A stretch of DNA of 64,000 nt from Halomonas campaniensis (GCF_014193375.1 NZ_JACHZF010000002.1:151917-215916), one strand, 5' to 3'; counted from the first letter of the stretch, positions 18,648 to 28,813 are shown. Notes: a model not told the origin generated them from the sequence alone. A program made the numbers and translations.

Positions 18648-18986
18648 ATGCTCAAGTGGTTGGCCGTGGTACTCGTGGTCCTGCTTGCCCTGCTGCAGTA
18701 TCGGCTGTGGCTCGGCGAGGGGGGCATCCGTGACCTCGGCATGGTGCGCGAGCGGGTCGCGCTGCTCGAGGAGGCCAACAAGCCGCTGCGCGACCGCAAC
18801 GCCCGCCTGGCCGCCGAGGTGGTCGACCTCAAGACCGGGCTGGATGCCATCGAGGAGCGCGGGCGCAGCGACATCGGCATGGTGCGCACCGACGAGCAGT
18901 TCTTCTGGGTGCCGGGGGTGGTGGTGGAGGCCACGCGCCCGGTCACCCCGCCCGAGCTGCCCGCGGCCGCGGAGGTGACACGGTGA
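18648..18986 (+). CDS. ftsB: Cell division protein FtsB
   Basis: A 112-residue bitopic membrane protein of the divisome. A short N-terminal hydrophobic helix (LAVVLVVLLALLQYRLW) is followed by a coiled coil (RERVALLEEANKPLRDRNARL), as in FtsB, which links FtsL and FtsQ at the septum. Slightly longer than the E. coli protein (103). The stop overlaps the GTG start of ispD by 4 bp, the order conserved in gammaproteobacteria. In E. coli eno lies upstream; here it is absent. Confidence 0.92.
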   Translation: MLKWLAVVLVVLLALLQYRLWLGEGGIRDLGMVRERVALLEEANKPLRDRNARLAAEVVDLKTGLDAIEERGRSDIGMVRTDEQFFWVPGVVVEATRPVTPPELPAAAEVTR

Positions 18987-19732
18987 GCGCGCCCCTGTGG
19001 CTGGTGGTGCCGGCGGCCGGGCAGGGGCGGCGCATGGGTGCCGACCGGCCCAAGCAGTACCTGGCGCTGGGCGGCCGGCCGGTGCTGGCCAGGACCCTGG
19101 CGCGGCTCCATGAGGCGTTTCCCGGGGCGCGCCTGTGCCTCTGCCTCGACCCGCAGGATGCCCGCTTCGACCCGGCCTGGGTGCCCTTCGCCCACTGGCG
19201 GCGGGTCGGCGGCGGCGCCGAGCGGGTCGACTCGGTCGCCAACGCCCTGGCCGCCATCCGCGCCGAGGCCGGCGACGACGACCTGGTGCTGGTCCACGAC
19301 GTGGCACGCCCCTGCGTCACCACGGCGGACCTCCGGCGGCTCCACGCGGTGCTCTCGGCGGACTCGGTGGGCGGCCTGCTGGCTGCCCCGGTGGCGGACA
19401 CCATGAAGCGCGACGACGGTGCCGGCCGGGTGGCCACCACCGAACCGCGCGCCGGCCTCTGGCATGCCCTGACCCCCCAGGGGTTTCGCTACGGCCTGCT
19501 GCGCCGGGCCCTGGCGGCTGCCCGGGAGGCCGGCGTCACGGTCACCGACGAGGCCTCGGCCGTCGAGGCCCTGGGCGCCTCGCCGCGGCTGGTGGCCGGA
19601 CGGCGCGACAACCTCAAGATTACCCACCCCGAGGACCTGGCCCTGGCCGAGCTGATCCTGGCCGCCCAGGCGCGCCAGGCGCCTGCCTCGGTCGACACGG
19701 CGCCGGCGTCGGCCGGCCCCCTGGAGAGATGA
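18983..19732 (+). CDS. ispD: 2-C-methyl-D-erythritol 4-phosphate cytidylyltransferase
   Basis: A 249-residue enzyme of the MEP isoprenoid route that adds CMP to methylerythritol phosphate. The CTP-binding loop is [20 protein letters not shown] at the N-terminus, and HDVARPCV and the late [11 protein letters not shown] are family signatures. GTG start overlapping ftsB, followed by ispF. The last 20 residues ([20 protein letters not shown]) are a low-complexity tail not expected in the family core. Confidence 0.95.
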   Translation: MSAPLWLVVPAAGQGRRMGADRPKQYLALGGRPVLARTLARLHEAFPGARLCLCLDPQDARFDPAWVPFAHWRRVGGGAERVDSVANALAAIRAEAGDDDLVLVHDVARPCVTTADLRRLHAVLSADSVGGLLAAPVADTMKRDDGAGRVATTEPRAGLWHALTPQGFRYGLLRRALAAAREAGVTVTDEASAVEALGASPRLVAGRRDNLKITHPEDLALAELILAAQARQAPASVDTAPASAGPLER

Positions 19733-20223
19733 TGCGAATCGGCCACGGCTTCGACGTCCACCGCTTCGGCGAGGGCGACCACCTGATGATCGGCGGGGTC
19801 GCCGTGCCCTTCGAGCACGGCTTCGTCGCCCACTCCGACGGCGACGTGCTGCTCCATGCCATCAGCGATGCCCTGCTCGGCGCCTGTGCCCTGGGCGACA
19901 TCGGCCGCCACTTCCCCGATACCGATCCGGCCTGGGCCGGTGCCGACAGCCGGGCGCTGCTGCGCCACGTGGTGGGGCTGGTGCGCCAGGCCGGCTACCG
20001 GGTGGGCAACCTGGATGCCACGGTGATCGCCCAGGCGCCGAAGATGGCGCCGCATATCGGCGCCATGGCGGCGCGCATCGCCGAGGACCTCGGCGTCGCC
20101 GTCTCGGCCGTCAACGTCAAGGCGACCACCACCGAGCGGCTCGGCTTCACCGGCCGCGGCGAGGGCATCGCCGCCGAGGCGGTGGTGCTGCTGCTGGCCG
20201 ACCGGGAGTCGACGGGTGAGTGA
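19732..20223 (+). CDS. ispF: 2-C-methyl-D-erythritol 2,4-cyclodiphosphate synthase
   Basis: A 163-residue trimeric zinc enzyme that cyclises CDP-methylerythritol phosphate, the MEP step after IspE. Metal ligands lie in [13 protein letters not shown] and [18 protein letters not shown]; the C-terminal [20 protein letters not shown] is diagnostic. Two ATGs are adjacent (19729 and 19732). The second is preferred because it gives the usual MRIGHGFD start and a better distance from GGAGAG. It overlaps ispD by 1 bp and truD by 8 bp. Confidence 0.95.
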   Translation: MRIGHGFDVHRFGEGDHLMIGGVAVPFEHGFVAHSDGDVLLHAISDALLGACALGDIGRHFPDTDPAWAGADSRALLRHVVGLVRQAGYRVGNLDATVIAQAPKMAPHIGAMAARIAEDLGVAVSAVNVKATTTERLGFTGRGEGIAAEAVVLLLADRESTGE

Positions 20224-21280
20224 CGCGGCCCTGGATGCCATCGACTGGCCGCCGGCCTGGCCGCGGGTGCTGGACCCCGAGTTCGGCCCGCCGACGCCCG
20301 GCGACTACCGGGCCAGCCCCGAGGATTTCCGGGTCGACGAGGTCCTGGACTTCGTCCCCGAGGGGGAGGGCGAACACCTCTGGCTGTTCATCGAGAAGCG
20401 CGACCAGACCACCGCCATGGCCGCCCGGGAGCTGGCGCGGCTGTGTGGCGCCTCGCCCCGGGAGGTCGGCTACGCCGGCATGAAGGACCGCGTCGCCGTG
20501 ACCCGGCAGTGGCTCTCGGTGCAGCTGCCCGGCCGCGAGGCACCCGAGGGGCTGGCCGAGGCGCTCGGCGAGCGCGGCATCCGGGTGCTCGACCAGGGGC
20601 GCCACCCGCGCAAGCTCAAGCGCGGCGTGCACCGCGCCAACCGCTTCCGCCTGCGGATCACCGGGGCCGCGGTGGGCGACCCCGCCCTCGAGGTGCGCTG
20701 GGCGCGGCTGGTGGAGCAGGGCGTGGCCAACGTCTTCGGTCCCCAGCGCTTCGGCCCCGGCGGCCGCAACCTGCTGCGCGCCCGCGCGCTGCTGGCCCGC
20801 GGCTGGCGCAAGCGCGACGACCGCGACGGCATGCTGCTCTCGGCGGCGCGCAGCTTCCTGTTCAACGAGGGGCTGGCCGAGCGCATCCGCGACGGCAGCT
20901 GGCATCGCCTGCTGCCCGGCGAGGTGGCGATCCTCGACGGCACGGCGAGCCAGTTCACCGTGGAGCTGCCGGATGCCGAGCTCGAGGCCCGCGCCGCCCG
21001 GCTCGACCTGCACCCGAGCGGGGTGCTGTGGGGCGTGGGCGACTCCGTGGCCGTCGGCGAGGCGCGGGCCCGGGAGGCGCGCCTTCCCGAGCGCTATCCG
21101 GGGCTGTGTGGCGGGCTCGAGCGTGCCGGGGTGCGCCTGGCGCGACGGGCCCTGCGGCTGCGCCTCGCCGAGCCGGAGCTGGCCACCGGGGAGGACGAGC
21201 TCTGGCTCTCCTTCACCCTGCCGCGCGGCGCCTTCGCCACCGGCGTGCTGAGAGAACTGATCGCGCACCCGACGCTGTGA
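20216..21280 (+). CDS. truD: tRNA pseudouridine(13) synthase
   Basis: A 354-residue enzyme making pseudouridine 13 in tRNA-Glu. The catalytic Asp91 lies in [31 protein letters not shown] near residue 175 and [15 protein letters not shown] near residue 220 are TruD signatures, and the protein ends with [12 protein letters not shown]. The GTG start overlaps the ispF stop by 8 bp, the same coupling as in many gammaproteobacteria. It is slightly longer at the N-terminus than E. coli TruD. Confidence 0.94.
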   Translation: MSDAALDAIDWPPAWPRVLDPEFGPPTPGDYRASPEDFRVDEVLDFVPEGEGEHLWLFIEKRDQTTAMAARELARLCGASPREVGYAGMKDRVAVTRQWLSVQLPGREAPEGLAEALGERGIRVLDQGRHPRKLKRGVHRANRFRLRITGAAVGDPALEVRWARLVEQGVANVFGPQRFGPGGRNLLRARALLARGWRKRDDRDGMLLSAARSFLFNEGLAERIRDGSWHRLLPGEVAILDGTASQFTVELPDAELEARAARLDLHPSGVLWGVGDSVAVGEARAREARLPERYPGLCGGLERAGVRLARRALRLRLAEPELATGEDELWLSFTLPRGAFATGVLRELIAHPTL

Positions 21281-21308
21281 GCGGGTGCGCCGCCATCGAG
21301 GAGTGACC

Positions 21309-22055
21309 ATGCGCCGACTACTGCTTTCCAACGACGACGGCGTGCATGCGCCGGGGCTGCGTGCCCTGCATGACGCCCTGGTGCCCCACGCCCGCCTGCG
21401 CGTGGTGGCCCCGGACCGCGACAAGAGCGGGGCCAGCAACTCCCTGACGCTGAGCCGGCCGCTCTCCCTGACCGACATGGAGAACGGCTTCTACAGCGTC
21501 GACGGCACCCCGGCGGACTGCGTCTACCTGGGGGTCAACGGCGTCTGGGACGAGAAGCCGGACCTGGTGATCTCGGGCATCAACCACGGCGGCAACCTGG
21601 GCGACGACGTGCTCTATTCGGGTACCGTGGCCGCCGCCATGGAGGGGCGCAACCTGGGCATGGCGGCCATCGCCATGTCGCTGGTCGGCTCCCGTCATTT
21701 CGATACCGCCGGACGGGTGGCGGCGAGCCTGGTGGGGGCGGCCGACCAGCTCTCGCTGCCGCCGCGCAGCCTGCTCAACGTCAACGTGCCGGACCTGCCC
21801 TGGGACGAGGTCCAGGGTTTCCGGGTCACCCGCCTGGGCTACCGCGGCCCGGCCTCGCGGCCCCTCGAGGTGCGCGATCCCCGGGGACGCCTGCGCTGGT
21901 GGATCGCCGCGGCGGGCGAGAACGCCGACGACGGCCCCGATACCGACTTCGCCGCGGTGGAGGCCGGCTTCGTCTCCATCACCCCGCTGCAGACCGACCT
22001 GACCCGGCATGCGGCGCTCGACGACGTGCAGGGCTGGCTGGATGCACTCACCTGA
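21309..22055 (+). CDS. surE: 5'/3'-nucleotidase SurE
   Basis: A 248-residue metal-dependent nucleotidase/exopolyphosphatase induced in survival conditions. The metal-binding [17 protein letters not shown] lies at the N-terminus, [17 protein letters not shown] near residue 40 and the second metal motif [20 protein letters not shown] near residue 88. Start at 21309 with GAGGAGTG; an upstream in-frame ATG at 21285 lacks a site. It is followed by pcm as in the E. coli surE-pcm-nlpD-rpoS cluster. Confidence 0.95.
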   Translation: MRRLLLSNDDGVHAPGLRALHDALVPHARLRVVAPDRDKSGASNSLTLSRPLSLTDMENGFYSVDGTPADCVYLGVNGVWDEKPDLVISGINHGGNLGDDVLYSGTVAAAMEGRNLGMAAIAMSLVGSRHFDTAGRVAASLVGAADQLSLPPRSLLNVNVPDLPWDEVQGFRVTRLGYRGPASRPLEVRDPRGRLRWWIAAAGENADDGPDTDFAAVEAGFVSITPLQTDLTRHAALDDVQGWLDALT

Positions 22056-22086
22056 TCGACGGCCCGACCTGCTCCGTGGCGTGGGG

Positions 22087-22722
22087 ATGACCTCCCAGCG
22101 GACCCGCGACCGCATGGTGGGCCGGCTGGCCGGGCAGGGGATCCGCGACACCCGGGTCCTGGAGGTGATGGCCGCCGAGCCGCGCCACCTGTTCCTCGAC
22201 GAGGCGCTCGCCCATCGCGCCTACGAGGACACCTCGCTGCCGATCGGCCACGGCCAGACGCTCTCGCAGCCCTGGATGGTGGCCCGGATGACCGAGCTGG
22301 TGATCCAGGAGGCGCCCGCCCGGGTGCTGGAGATCGGCACCGGCTCGGGCTACCAGACGCTGATCCTGTCGCGGCTGGTCCCGGAACTCTGGTCCATCGA
22401 AAGGATCAATGCCCTGCATCGCCGGGCCGGCCCGCGCCTGCGGCTGCTGGAGGCCCACAACGTCCGGCTGCGGATGGCCGATGGTGGCCACGGCTGGCCG
22501 GAGGAGGCCCCCTTCGATGTCATCCTGCTCACCGCCTGCGCCGGCGAGCTGCCCGAGCCCCTGCTCGCCCAGCTCGCCGACGGCGGGGTGCTGATCACGC
22601 CGCTGAGCACTGCCTCGGGAAGCCAGTGGCTCACCCGGGTGCAGCGCCGGGGCGACACATTCGAAACACAGCGTCTTGAACCGGTACGCTTCGTGCCGCT
22701 GCTGGAAGGCGTCATTCGTTGA
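22087..22722 (+). CDS. pcm: Protein-L-isoaspartate O-methyltransferase
   Basis: A 211-residue repair methyltransferase that uses S-adenosylmethionine to mark damaged isoaspartyl residues. The SAM motif is VLEIGTGSGYQTLIL, preceded by the substrate loop LPIGHGQTLSQPWMVARMTE, and it ends RFVPLLEGVI. I chose the MTSQRTRDRMVG start because it aligns with Pseudomonas Pcm; in-frame ATGs at 22009 and 22042 would overlap surE. It belongs to the surE-pcm-DUF368-nlpD-rpoS set. Confidence 0.93.
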   Translation: MTSQRTRDRMVGRLAGQGIRDTRVLEVMAAEPRHLFLDEALAHRAYEDTSLPIGHGQTLSQPWMVARMTELVIQEAPARVLEIGTGSGYQTLILSRLVPELWSIERINALHRRAGPRLRLLEAHNVRLRMADGGHGWPEEAPFDVILLTACAGELPEPLLAQLADGGVLITPLSTASGSQWLTRVQRRGDTFETQRLEPVRFVPLLEGVIR

Positions 22723-22735
22723 AAGGAGTCGGCTG

Positions 22736-23737
22736 TTGAAGCGTCATCTCGGTATCTTCCTCAGGGGCGCGGGCATGGGGGCGGCGGACGCCGTGCCCGG
22801 CGTGTCCGGTGGTACCATCGCCTTCGTCACCGGCATCTACGAGGAGCTGATCCACACCATCAAGCAGTTCGGGCCCAGCGCCTTCGTCGCCTGGCGTCGC
22901 GGTGGCCTGCCGATGCTGGTGGTTCACCTCAACCTCGCCTTCGTGGTGCCCCTGCTGGTGGGGATCGCTGCCAGCCTGATCAGCGTGGCCCACCTGGTGG
23001 TGTGGCTGATGGACGACCATCCGCTGCTGCTCAACGGCTTCTTCTTCGGGCTGGTGGCGGCCTCGGCGCTGGTGGTCAGCCGCCATCCCGCCGACTGGAA
23101 GTGGTGGCACCTGCTGCCGCTGGTGCTAGGCCTGGTGCTGGCCCACTTCCTGCCCGCGTTGATGCCGCTGGTCATGCAGATCGGCAGCCCCAACCTGATC
23201 CTGGTGGTGGGGGGCGCCATTGCCATCAGCGCGCTGCTGCTGCCGGGGGTGTCGGGCAGCTTCCTGCTGCTGACCATGGGACTCTACGGCACCGTGATGC
23301 AGGGCATCCGCAGCTTCGACCTGGGCCTGATCGCGATCTTCGGGGTGGGGTGCCTGATCGGCCTGTTCGTCTTCTCGCGGCTGCTCTCGTGGCTGCTGCG
23401 TCACTACCATACCGCCACCCTGCAGCTGCTGGTGGGCTTCATCATCGGTTCGCTGCCGGTACTCTGGCCCTGGCGGGAACTGGTACGCTACCAGCTGGGC
23501 CCGGAAGGGCAGATGATTCCCCTCGACTACCGCTATCTCACCCCTGGCGACTATGCGCTGCTGACCGGCGAGGCGGCGCAGCTCGTGGCGGTGGGCGCGC
23601 TGATGCTGGCCGGGGCCGCCCTGGTGCTGCTGCTCGACCGCGGCGGGCGGCGTGCCCACTCGACCCGGCAGGCCGGCGCAGCTCCCGCGACCGGCGCGGC
23701 CAGAGAGTCAAACAAGGAGGAAGGCTCCGATGCGTAA
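22736..23737 (+). CDS. DUF368 polytopic membrane protein
   Basis: A 333-residue inner-membrane protein with about eight to ten hydrophobic segments. The family marker GAADAVPGVSGGTIAFVTGI lies near residue 15, repeated as LLLPGVSGSFLLLTMG mid-protein. A TTG start at 22736 is chosen because AAAGGAG sits 8 bp before it; the earlier in-frame ATG lies in pcm. The family is related to undecaprenyl-phosphate flippases (PopT/DUF368), a role reported for some members and only inferred here. It overlaps nlpD by 8 bp. Confidence 0.85.
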   Translation: MKRHLGIFLRGAGMGAADAVPGVSGGTIAFVTGIYEELIHTIKQFGPSAFVAWRRGGLPMLVVHLNLAFVVPLLVGIAASLISVAHLVVWLMDDHPLLLNGFFFGLVAASALVVSRHPADWKWWHLLPLVLGLVLAHFLPALMPLVMQIGSPNLILVVGGAIAISALLLPGVSGSFLLLTMGLYGTVMQGIRSFDLGLIAIFGVGCLIGLFVFSRLLSWLLRHYHTATLQLLVGFIIGSLPVLWPWRELVRYQLGPEGQMIPLDYRYLTPGDYALLTGEAAQLVAVGALMLAGAALVLLLDRGGRRAHSTRQAGAAPATGAARESNKEEGSDA

Positions 23738-24914
23738 GGTATTGATGATTTCCGGCCTGGCCCTGGCTGTGGCGGGCTGTGCCGCCCAGCAGGGCGAGGC
23801 CCCCCAGGTGCAGGTGCGCGACCTCTCCACCAGTCGCGAACAGGCCTCGGCCTCCCACTACACGGTGGAGGCGGGCGATACCCTGTACGGGATCGCCTGG
23901 CGCCACAACATGGACTACCGCGACCTGGCGCGACTCAACCGCATTGCCCCCCCCTACCAGATCCAGCCCGGCCAGCGGCTGGCGCTGGGCGGCGACGGCC
24001 AGGCGCCGGCGCAGGATGAGGCCAGTGCGGTGGCCGGAGGGACCGGCGTGGTGGCCACCCCGCTGGGGGGCGGCCAGCAGGCCGCCGGCGGCGAGGGTGG
24101 CATGGAATGGCTGCTGCCCGACGAGAGCGCGATCGAGCGCAACCGGCGCCTGACCGCCCAGCCGCTGGGCGAGCAGGTCGAGGGGCCCAGCCAGCAGGCC
24201 ATGGAAAGCGTCGCCGAGGTGAGTGGCAGCGAGGCGGGCCCGGGGCCGGTCTACGACTACGACAGCCCCGGCGCCGATGGCCGCCTGAGCGAGCGAGACC
24301 TGGCGGAGCGGCGGGCCGCCGAGCAGCAGGCCACCGAGCAGCAGGACGCCGAGGCCCCGACAGTGGACGAGGCGCCCAGCCGTGAGGTCGCCGCTGCCGA
24401 GCAGCAGGCCACCGAGCAGCCCGACCCGGAGCCGGCGCCCCGCGAGGAGGCGCCGGCCACGCCCCAGGCCGATGCGGGCACCGCGGTGGCGGGGGGGAGC
24501 CAGGCCAGCGACCGTGGCTCGCGCAGCTATACCCCGGTCGCCGAGGTGGACTGGCAGTGGCCCGTGGACGGCGAGATCGTCGGCCGTTTCGGCGAGGGTT
24601 CGAGCATCACCGCCGGCATTGATATCGCCGGTCAAAAGGGGCAACCTGTCAGGGCAGCCGGGCCGGGTATCGTGGTCTATGCGGGCAGCGGCGTCAGGGG
24701 CTACGGCAACCTGATCCTGCTCAAGCACAACGACCAGTTCCTGAGCGCCTACGCCCATAACGACACCCTGCGCGTCCGCGAGAACGACGTGGTCGAGGCG
24801 GGGGAGGTGATCGCCACCATGGGCGACAGCGATGCCGAGGATGTCAGGCTGCACTTCGAGGTGCGCAAGGACGGCCAGCCTCAGGATCCCCTGGACTACC
24901 TGCCGTCTCGCTGA
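23730..24914 (+). CDS. nlpD: Murein hydrolase activator lipoprotein NlpD
   Basis: A 394-residue outer-membrane lipoprotein that activates the amidase AmiC for septal murein splitting. The signal peptide ends in a lipobox (LALAVAGC). A LysM domain follows near residues 50-93 (SHYTVEAGDTLYGIAWRHNM), then a long Glu/Gln/Ala-rich linker, and a C-terminal M23 domain (residues 285-390). The zinc ligands are degenerate: TAGIDIAG lacks the first His and RLHFEV lacks the first His of the HxH pair, as in E. coli NlpD. AAGGAGG precedes the start. The linker contains two copies of an AEQQATEQ repeat. The rpoS promoter often lies inside this gene. Confidence 0.94.
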   Translation: MRKVLMISGLALAVAGCAAQQGEAPQVQVRDLSTSREQASASHYTVEAGDTLYGIAWRHNMDYRDLARLNRIAPPYQIQPGQRLALGGDGQAPAQDEASAVAGGTGVVATPLGGGQQAAGGEGGMEWLLPDESAIERNRRLTAQPLGEQVEGPSQQAMESVAEVSGSEAGPGPVYDYDSPGADGRLSERDLAERRAAEQQATEQQDAEAPTVDEAPSREVAAAEQQATEQPDPEPAPREEAPATPQADAGTAVAGGSQASDRGSRSYTPVAEVDWQWPVDGEIVGRFGEGSSITAGIDIAGQKGQPVRAAGPGIVVYAGSGVRGYGNLILLKHNDQFLSAYAHNDTLRVRENDVVEAGEVIATMGDSDAEDVRLHFEVRKDGQPQDPLDYLPSR

Positions 24915-25040
24915 GCACCGGGCCGGCCCGGGCAGGGTCGAAGGACTGCCGACGGGATGTCACACAATAACAATCATGTGCGCCGATCCTCGTGATGACG
25001 GGCAACGGCGTCTGGACGCAACCACAGGGTAGCCACACCG

Positions 25041-26042
25041 ATGAGCATGCTTGAACGGGACCTTCAGGATGTGAATCTCGACTCGCTCGAGGACAAGGAC
25101 GAGGACACCATCGAGGAGCTGGGTGACGAGGCCGACGGGGAGGAGGCCACGCCCAACGACGACGAGGCCTTCGAGAAGGCCCTGAGTCGCGAGGATCGGC
25201 ACAACCACCACAGCCTCGATGCCACCCAGATCTATCTCAACGAGATCGGCTTCTCGCCACTGCTGACGCCGGAGGAGGAGGTCTTCTACGGTCGCCTGGC
25301 GCGCAAGGGCGACCCCGCCGGTCGCTCGCGGATGATCGAGTCCAACCTGCGCCTGGTGGTCAAGATCGCCCGGCGCTACCTCAACCGCGGCCTCTCGCTG
25401 CTCGACCTCATCGAGGAGGGCAACCTGGGCCTGATCCGCGCCGTGGAGAAGTTCGACCCCGAGCGCGGCTTCCGCTTCTCCACCTACGCCACCTGGTGGA
25501 TCCGCCAGACCATCGAGCGGGCGCTGATGAACCAGACGCGCACCATCCGCCTGCCGATCCACGTGGTCAAGGAGCTCAACATCTACCTGCGGGCGGCCCG
25601 GGAGCTGACCCAGAAGCTCGATCACGAAGCCACCGCCGAGGAGATCGCCGACTACCTGGACAAGCCCGTTGAGACCGTCAAGAAGATGATGGGGCTCAAC
25701 GAGCGGGTCTCCTCGGTGGACTACCCGGTGGGCGGCGACAGCGACAAGCCGCTCATCGAGACCCTGGCCGACGACAACGACCTGGGCCCCGAGTCCTCGC
25801 TGGTCGACGGCGACGTCAAGCAGCACGTCGACGAGTGGCTCTCCGAGCTCACCGAGAAGCAGATGGAGGTGGTGGTGCGCCGCTTCGGGCTGCGCGGCCA
25901 CGAGGCGGCGACCCTCGAGCAGGTGGGCGAGGAGATCGGCCTGACCCGCGAGCGGGTTCGCCAGATCCAGGTCGAGGCGCTCAAGAAACTCCGCCGGGTG
26001 CTCGACAAGCAGGGGCTCTCCCTGGACGCCATCTTCGAGTAA
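25041..26042 (+). CDS. rpoS: RNA polymerase sigma factor RpoS
   Basis: A 333-residue stationary-phase and stress sigma factor. Region 1.2 lies near residue 55 ([20 protein letters not shown]), region 2 is [20 protein letters not shown] followed by [18 protein letters not shown], and region 4.2 is [20 protein letters not shown]. The N-terminal 45 residues are unusually acidic. No GGAGG-like site is strong at the start; a second ATG lies two codons in. The 126-bp gap from nlpD holds the proximal promoter region. Confidence 0.97.
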   Translation: MSMLERDLQDVNLDSLEDKDEDTIEELGDEADGEEATPNDDEAFEKALSREDRHNHHSLDATQIYLNEIGFSPLLTPEEEVFYGRLARKGDPAGRSRMIESNLRLVVKIARRYLNRGLSLLDLIEEGNLGLIRAVEKFDPERGFRFSTYATWWIRQTIERALMNQTRTIRLPIHVVKELNIYLRAARELTQKLDHEATAEEIADYLDKPVETVKKMMGLNERVSSVDYPVGGDSDKPLIETLADDNDLGPESSLVDGDVKQHVDEWLSELTEKQMEVVVRRFGLRGHEAATLEQVGEEIGLTRERVRQIQVEALKKLRRVLDKQGLSLDAIFE

Positions 26043-26057
26043 GCCGCAGGCCCTATT

Positions 26058-26102
26058 GCCGATTTCCTGTACGCTGGTCGACCAGCATGGCGGGCAATCG
26101 GC
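26058..26102. other. Nested stem-loop between rpoS and the TolC-like gene
   Basis: Outer arms GCCGATT (26058-26064) and AATCGGC (26096-26102) enclose a perfect 14-bp palindrome GCTGGTCGACCAGC (26073-26086). No T-run follows, so it is a weak terminator candidate or a processing site after rpoS. Confidence 0.35.
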
Positions 26103-26125
26103 CCCCAGGAAGGAACTCACGACAC

Positions 26126-27556
26126 ATGGCCCGCTCAACTTTACCTCGACGGGGCCGCGGCCTGGCCCTGCTGGCAGGCCTCGCCCTTGCCGGCTCGGCC
26201 CAGGCTACCGACCTCTGGACCGTCGCCCGCGACGCCCTGGACAACGATGCCAGCCTCGCCTCGGCCCGATCGGGCTTCTCGGCGGTCGAGGCGGGCCGCG
26301 ACATCCAGCGTGGCACCCTGCTGCCCCAGCTCTCCGCCACCGGCAGCCTGACCCACAGCCGCACCTACGAGACCCAGACCGGGAGCCTGATACGGCCGGA
26401 GGAGCAGGGCGATGACGACGTCAATCGCCTGGGGCTCAGCCTGGAGGCGAGCCAGGCGCTCTTCGACGCCACCCGCTCGGCCCAGCTGGCGCGGGCCGAG
26501 CGGCAGATCGACCGCGAGGCCCTGTCACTGGTGGCCACCGAGCAGCAGCTGCTGCTGGAGGTGGCCGAGGCCTACTTCGAGATCCTGCGCGCCCACGACA
26601 TCCTCTCGGCGCGGCGCTCCCAGGAGACCGCCATCGAGCGCCAGCTGGAGCAGGCCCGCGAGCGCTTCGAGGTGGGCCTGATCGCCATCACCGAGGTGCA
26701 CGAGGCCCAGGCCTCCTTCGACCTGGCACGGGCCCAGCGCATCGCCGCCGAGAGCGCCATGCAGGTGAGCTTCGAGGCCCTGGAGCGGCTCACCGGCCAG
26801 CGCTACCAGAGCATCGACGGCCTGGCCGAGGAGATTCCCATCGTGCCGCCGGAGCCCGTCGACCGTGCCGACTGGGTGGCGCTGGCCATGGACAACAGCC
26901 CCGTGCTGCAGGTGGCCGAGGCGGGCATCGAGGTGGCGCGCAGCGAGCTCGAGGTCTCCCGGGCCGGCCAGCTGCCCCGGGTCGAGGCGTTCGCCAGCTA
27001 TGACGTCTCGGACGACGACCGCAGCGGGGTCTCCGGCTACAACTCCGGCAGCCAGCTCGGCCTGCGCGCCAGCATGCCGCTCTATACCGGCGGCAGCACC
27101 CAGGCGCAGATTCGCCAGAGCGGCTTCGCCCTGGAGGTCTCCCAGTACGACTTCGAGGCCCAGCGCCGTGACACCGTCCAGCAGGTCCGCTCGCTCTTCA
27201 CCCGGGTCAGCAACGACGTGGAGACCGTGGAGGCCCGCGCCCAGGCGATCGTCTCCAACCAGAGCGCCCTGGAGGCAACCCGCTCCGGCTACGAGGTGGG
27301 CACCCGCAACATCGTCGATGTGCTCAACGCCGAGCGCAACCTGTTCAACGCCATCGCCGACCACGCCGAGGCGCGCTACGACTACGTGCTGGGGCTGCTG
27401 CGCCTGCAGCAGCAGGCGGGGCTGCTCGACGCCGCCTCGATCCAGGCGGTCAATGCCTGGCTGCAGGCCGACAGAGCCGTCTCCCTGGAGCTGCCTGCCG
27501 CCGGCAACGACGACCCGGTGATGAACATCGGCGAGCGGCCCCAGGCACCATCCTGA
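26126..27556 (+). CDS. tolC: TolC-family outer membrane channel
   Basis: A 476-residue outer-membrane efflux/secretion duct. A signal peptide (LALLAGLALAGSAQA) is followed by two repeated halves of the TolC fold, with long helices rich in Glu and Gln and two strand segments. YEVGTRNIVDVLNAERNLFN near residue 385 is a TolC hallmark. Length is close to E. coli TolC (493). The ATG has AGGAAGGAA upstream. It could complete the type I secretion system at 44774-47952, which has no channel gene beside it, but tripartite drug efflux is equally possible. Confidence 0.88.
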   Translation: MARSTLPRRGRGLALLAGLALAGSAQATDLWTVARDALDNDASLASARSGFSAVEAGRDIQRGTLLPQLSATGSLTHSRTYETQTGSLIRPEEQGDDDVNRLGLSLEASQALFDATRSAQLARAERQIDREALSLVATEQQLLLEVAEAYFEILRAHDILSARRSQETAIERQLEQARERFEVGLIAITEVHEAQASFDLARAQRIAAESAMQVSFEALERLTGQRYQSIDGLAEEIPIVPPEPVDRADWVALAMDNSPVLQVAEAGIEVARSELEVSRAGQLPRVEAFASYDVSDDDRSGVSGYNSGSQLGLRASMPLYTGGSTQAQIRQSGFALEVSQYDFEAQRRDTVQQVRSLFTRVSNDVETVEARAQAIVSNQSALEATRSGYEVGTRNIVDVLNAERNLFNAIADHAEARYDYVLGLLRLQQQAGLLDAASIQAVNAWLQADRAVSLELPAAGNDDPVMNIGERPQAPS

Positions 27557-27598
27557 TGATCGGCTGATCGATCCCGTATTGTCAGTTGATTTCCTTGC

Positions 27599-27625
27599 AA
27601 GCCACCAACTATTTGGTGGCTTTTT
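27599..27625 (+). terminator. Rho-independent terminator after the TolC-like gene
   Basis: A perfect 10-bp stem AAGCCACCAA/TTGGTGGCTT with loop CTAT runs into a T5 tract (27621-27625), 43 bp after the stop. Confidence 0.9.
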
Positions 27626-27689
27626 CCATGAATTGCCTGCCTTGCCTGTAGATAATGCTCGTCTCTCGCCCGCTTTTCAGGACTCCGCC

Positions 27690-28793
27690 ATGGCCCGGCC
27701 GCTGATCGCCGATATCGACCTCGATGCCCTGCGTCACAACTACCTTCTCGCCCGTTCCCTGGCCCCCGACAGCCAGGCCGTCGCCGTGCTCAAGGCCGAT
27801 GCCTACGGCCATGGCCTCGTCGCCTGTGCCCGCGCCCTGGCTGGCCTCGCCCCGGCCTTCGCGGTGGCCTGCCTCGAGGAGGCCGAGGTCCTGCGCGAGG
27901 CCGGTATCACCGCCCCCGTGGTGCTGCTCGAGGGCATCTTCGAGGCCAGTGAGCTCGAGCGGGTCGAGGCGCTGGGCCTGTGGATGGCGGTGCACAGCGA
28001 CTGGCAGGTGGAGGCGCTGCTGGCCTACCGGCCGGCGCGGCCGATCCCGGTATGGCTCAAGGTGGACTCCGGCATGCACCGCCTGGGCTTTGCCCCGGAA
28101 CGGGCCGAGGCGGCCTGGCAGCGCCTGGCGGCGGCACCGGGCCACGCCTGCGACCTGCACCTGATGAGCCACTTCGCCACCGCCGACCTGGTGGATCGCC
28201 ACTACCTCGAGCGCCAGATGGGGCGGCTGGCGAGCCTGGCCGAGCGCCTCGGCGCGCCGCTCTGCCTGGCCAACTCGCCGGCCACCCTGGCCTGTCCGGA
28301 GGCCCACGGGGCCTGGAACCGCCCCGGGGTGATGCTCTACGGCAGCGATCCGCTGGAGGCCGCCAACGCGGCGAGCCGCCGCCTCCTGCCGGTGATGACG
28401 CTGCGTTCTGCGATCATCGCCGTGCGCGACCTGCCCGCCGGCGAGCCGGTGGGCTACGGTGGCCGCTGGACCACGCCGCGCCCCTCGCGGATCGGGGTGG
28501 TGGCGGCGGGCTACGGCGACGGCTACGACCGTCACGCCGTGGACGGCACCCCGGTGCTGGTGGCGGGTCGGCGCACCGCCATCGCCGGCAAGGTCTCCAT
28601 GGACATGCTCACCGTGGACCTCACCGACATCCCCGAGGCCGATATCGGCAGCGAGGTAGTGCTGTGGGGCCGGGCGGCGGGCGGCGAGGTGCTCTCGGTG
28701 GACGAGGTGGCCCGCCACTGCGACACCATCAGCTACACCCTGCTCACCGGGGTGCTGCCCAGGGTCCCGAGGCGCTATCATGGGCACTCTTGA
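27690..28793 (+). CDS. alr: Alanine racemase
   Basis: A 367-residue PLP enzyme converting L- to D-alanine for peptidoglycan. The PLP lysine is Lys35 in AVLKADAYGHG. The second active-site tyrosine is probably in GEPVGYGGRW, and AGYGDGYDRH and GKVSMDMLTVDLTDI are further family runs. Length fits. Start at 27690 gives the usual short N-terminus; the frame extends upstream into the terminator. It is the first gene after a strong terminator and so has its own promoter. Confidence 0.94.
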   Translation: MARPLIADIDLDALRHNYLLARSLAPDSQAVAVLKADAYGHGLVACARALAGLAPAFAVACLEEAEVLREAGITAPVVLLEGIFEASELERVEALGLWMAVHSDWQVEALLAYRPARPIPVWLKVDSGMHRLGFAPERAEAAWQRLAAAPGHACDLHLMSHFATADLVDRHYLERQMGRLASLAERLGAPLCLANSPATLACPEAHGAWNRPGVMLYGSDPLEAANAASRRLLPVMTLRSAIIAVRDLPAGEPVGYGGRWTTPRPSRIGVVAAGYGDGYDRHAVDGTPVLVAGRRTAIAGKVSMDMLTVDLTDIPEADIGSEVVLWGRAAGGEVLSVDEVARHCDTISYTLLTGVLPRVPRRYHGHS

Positions 28794-28813
28794 AAGCCCG
28801 ACAGGAACCGCGC

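Noticed and set aside
24300..24430. Repeated blocks with regular spacing
   Set aside because: They are two copies of a coding AEQQATEQ linker repeat in NlpD, not a CRISPR array.
23730..24914. NlpD as an active zinc endopeptidase
   Set aside because: Two zinc-ligand histidines are missing (TAGID, RLHFEV), so it is an activator as in E. coli.
26058..26102. Rho-independent terminator after rpoS
   Set aside because: The stem-loop is real but no T-run follows, so only a stem-loop is annotated.
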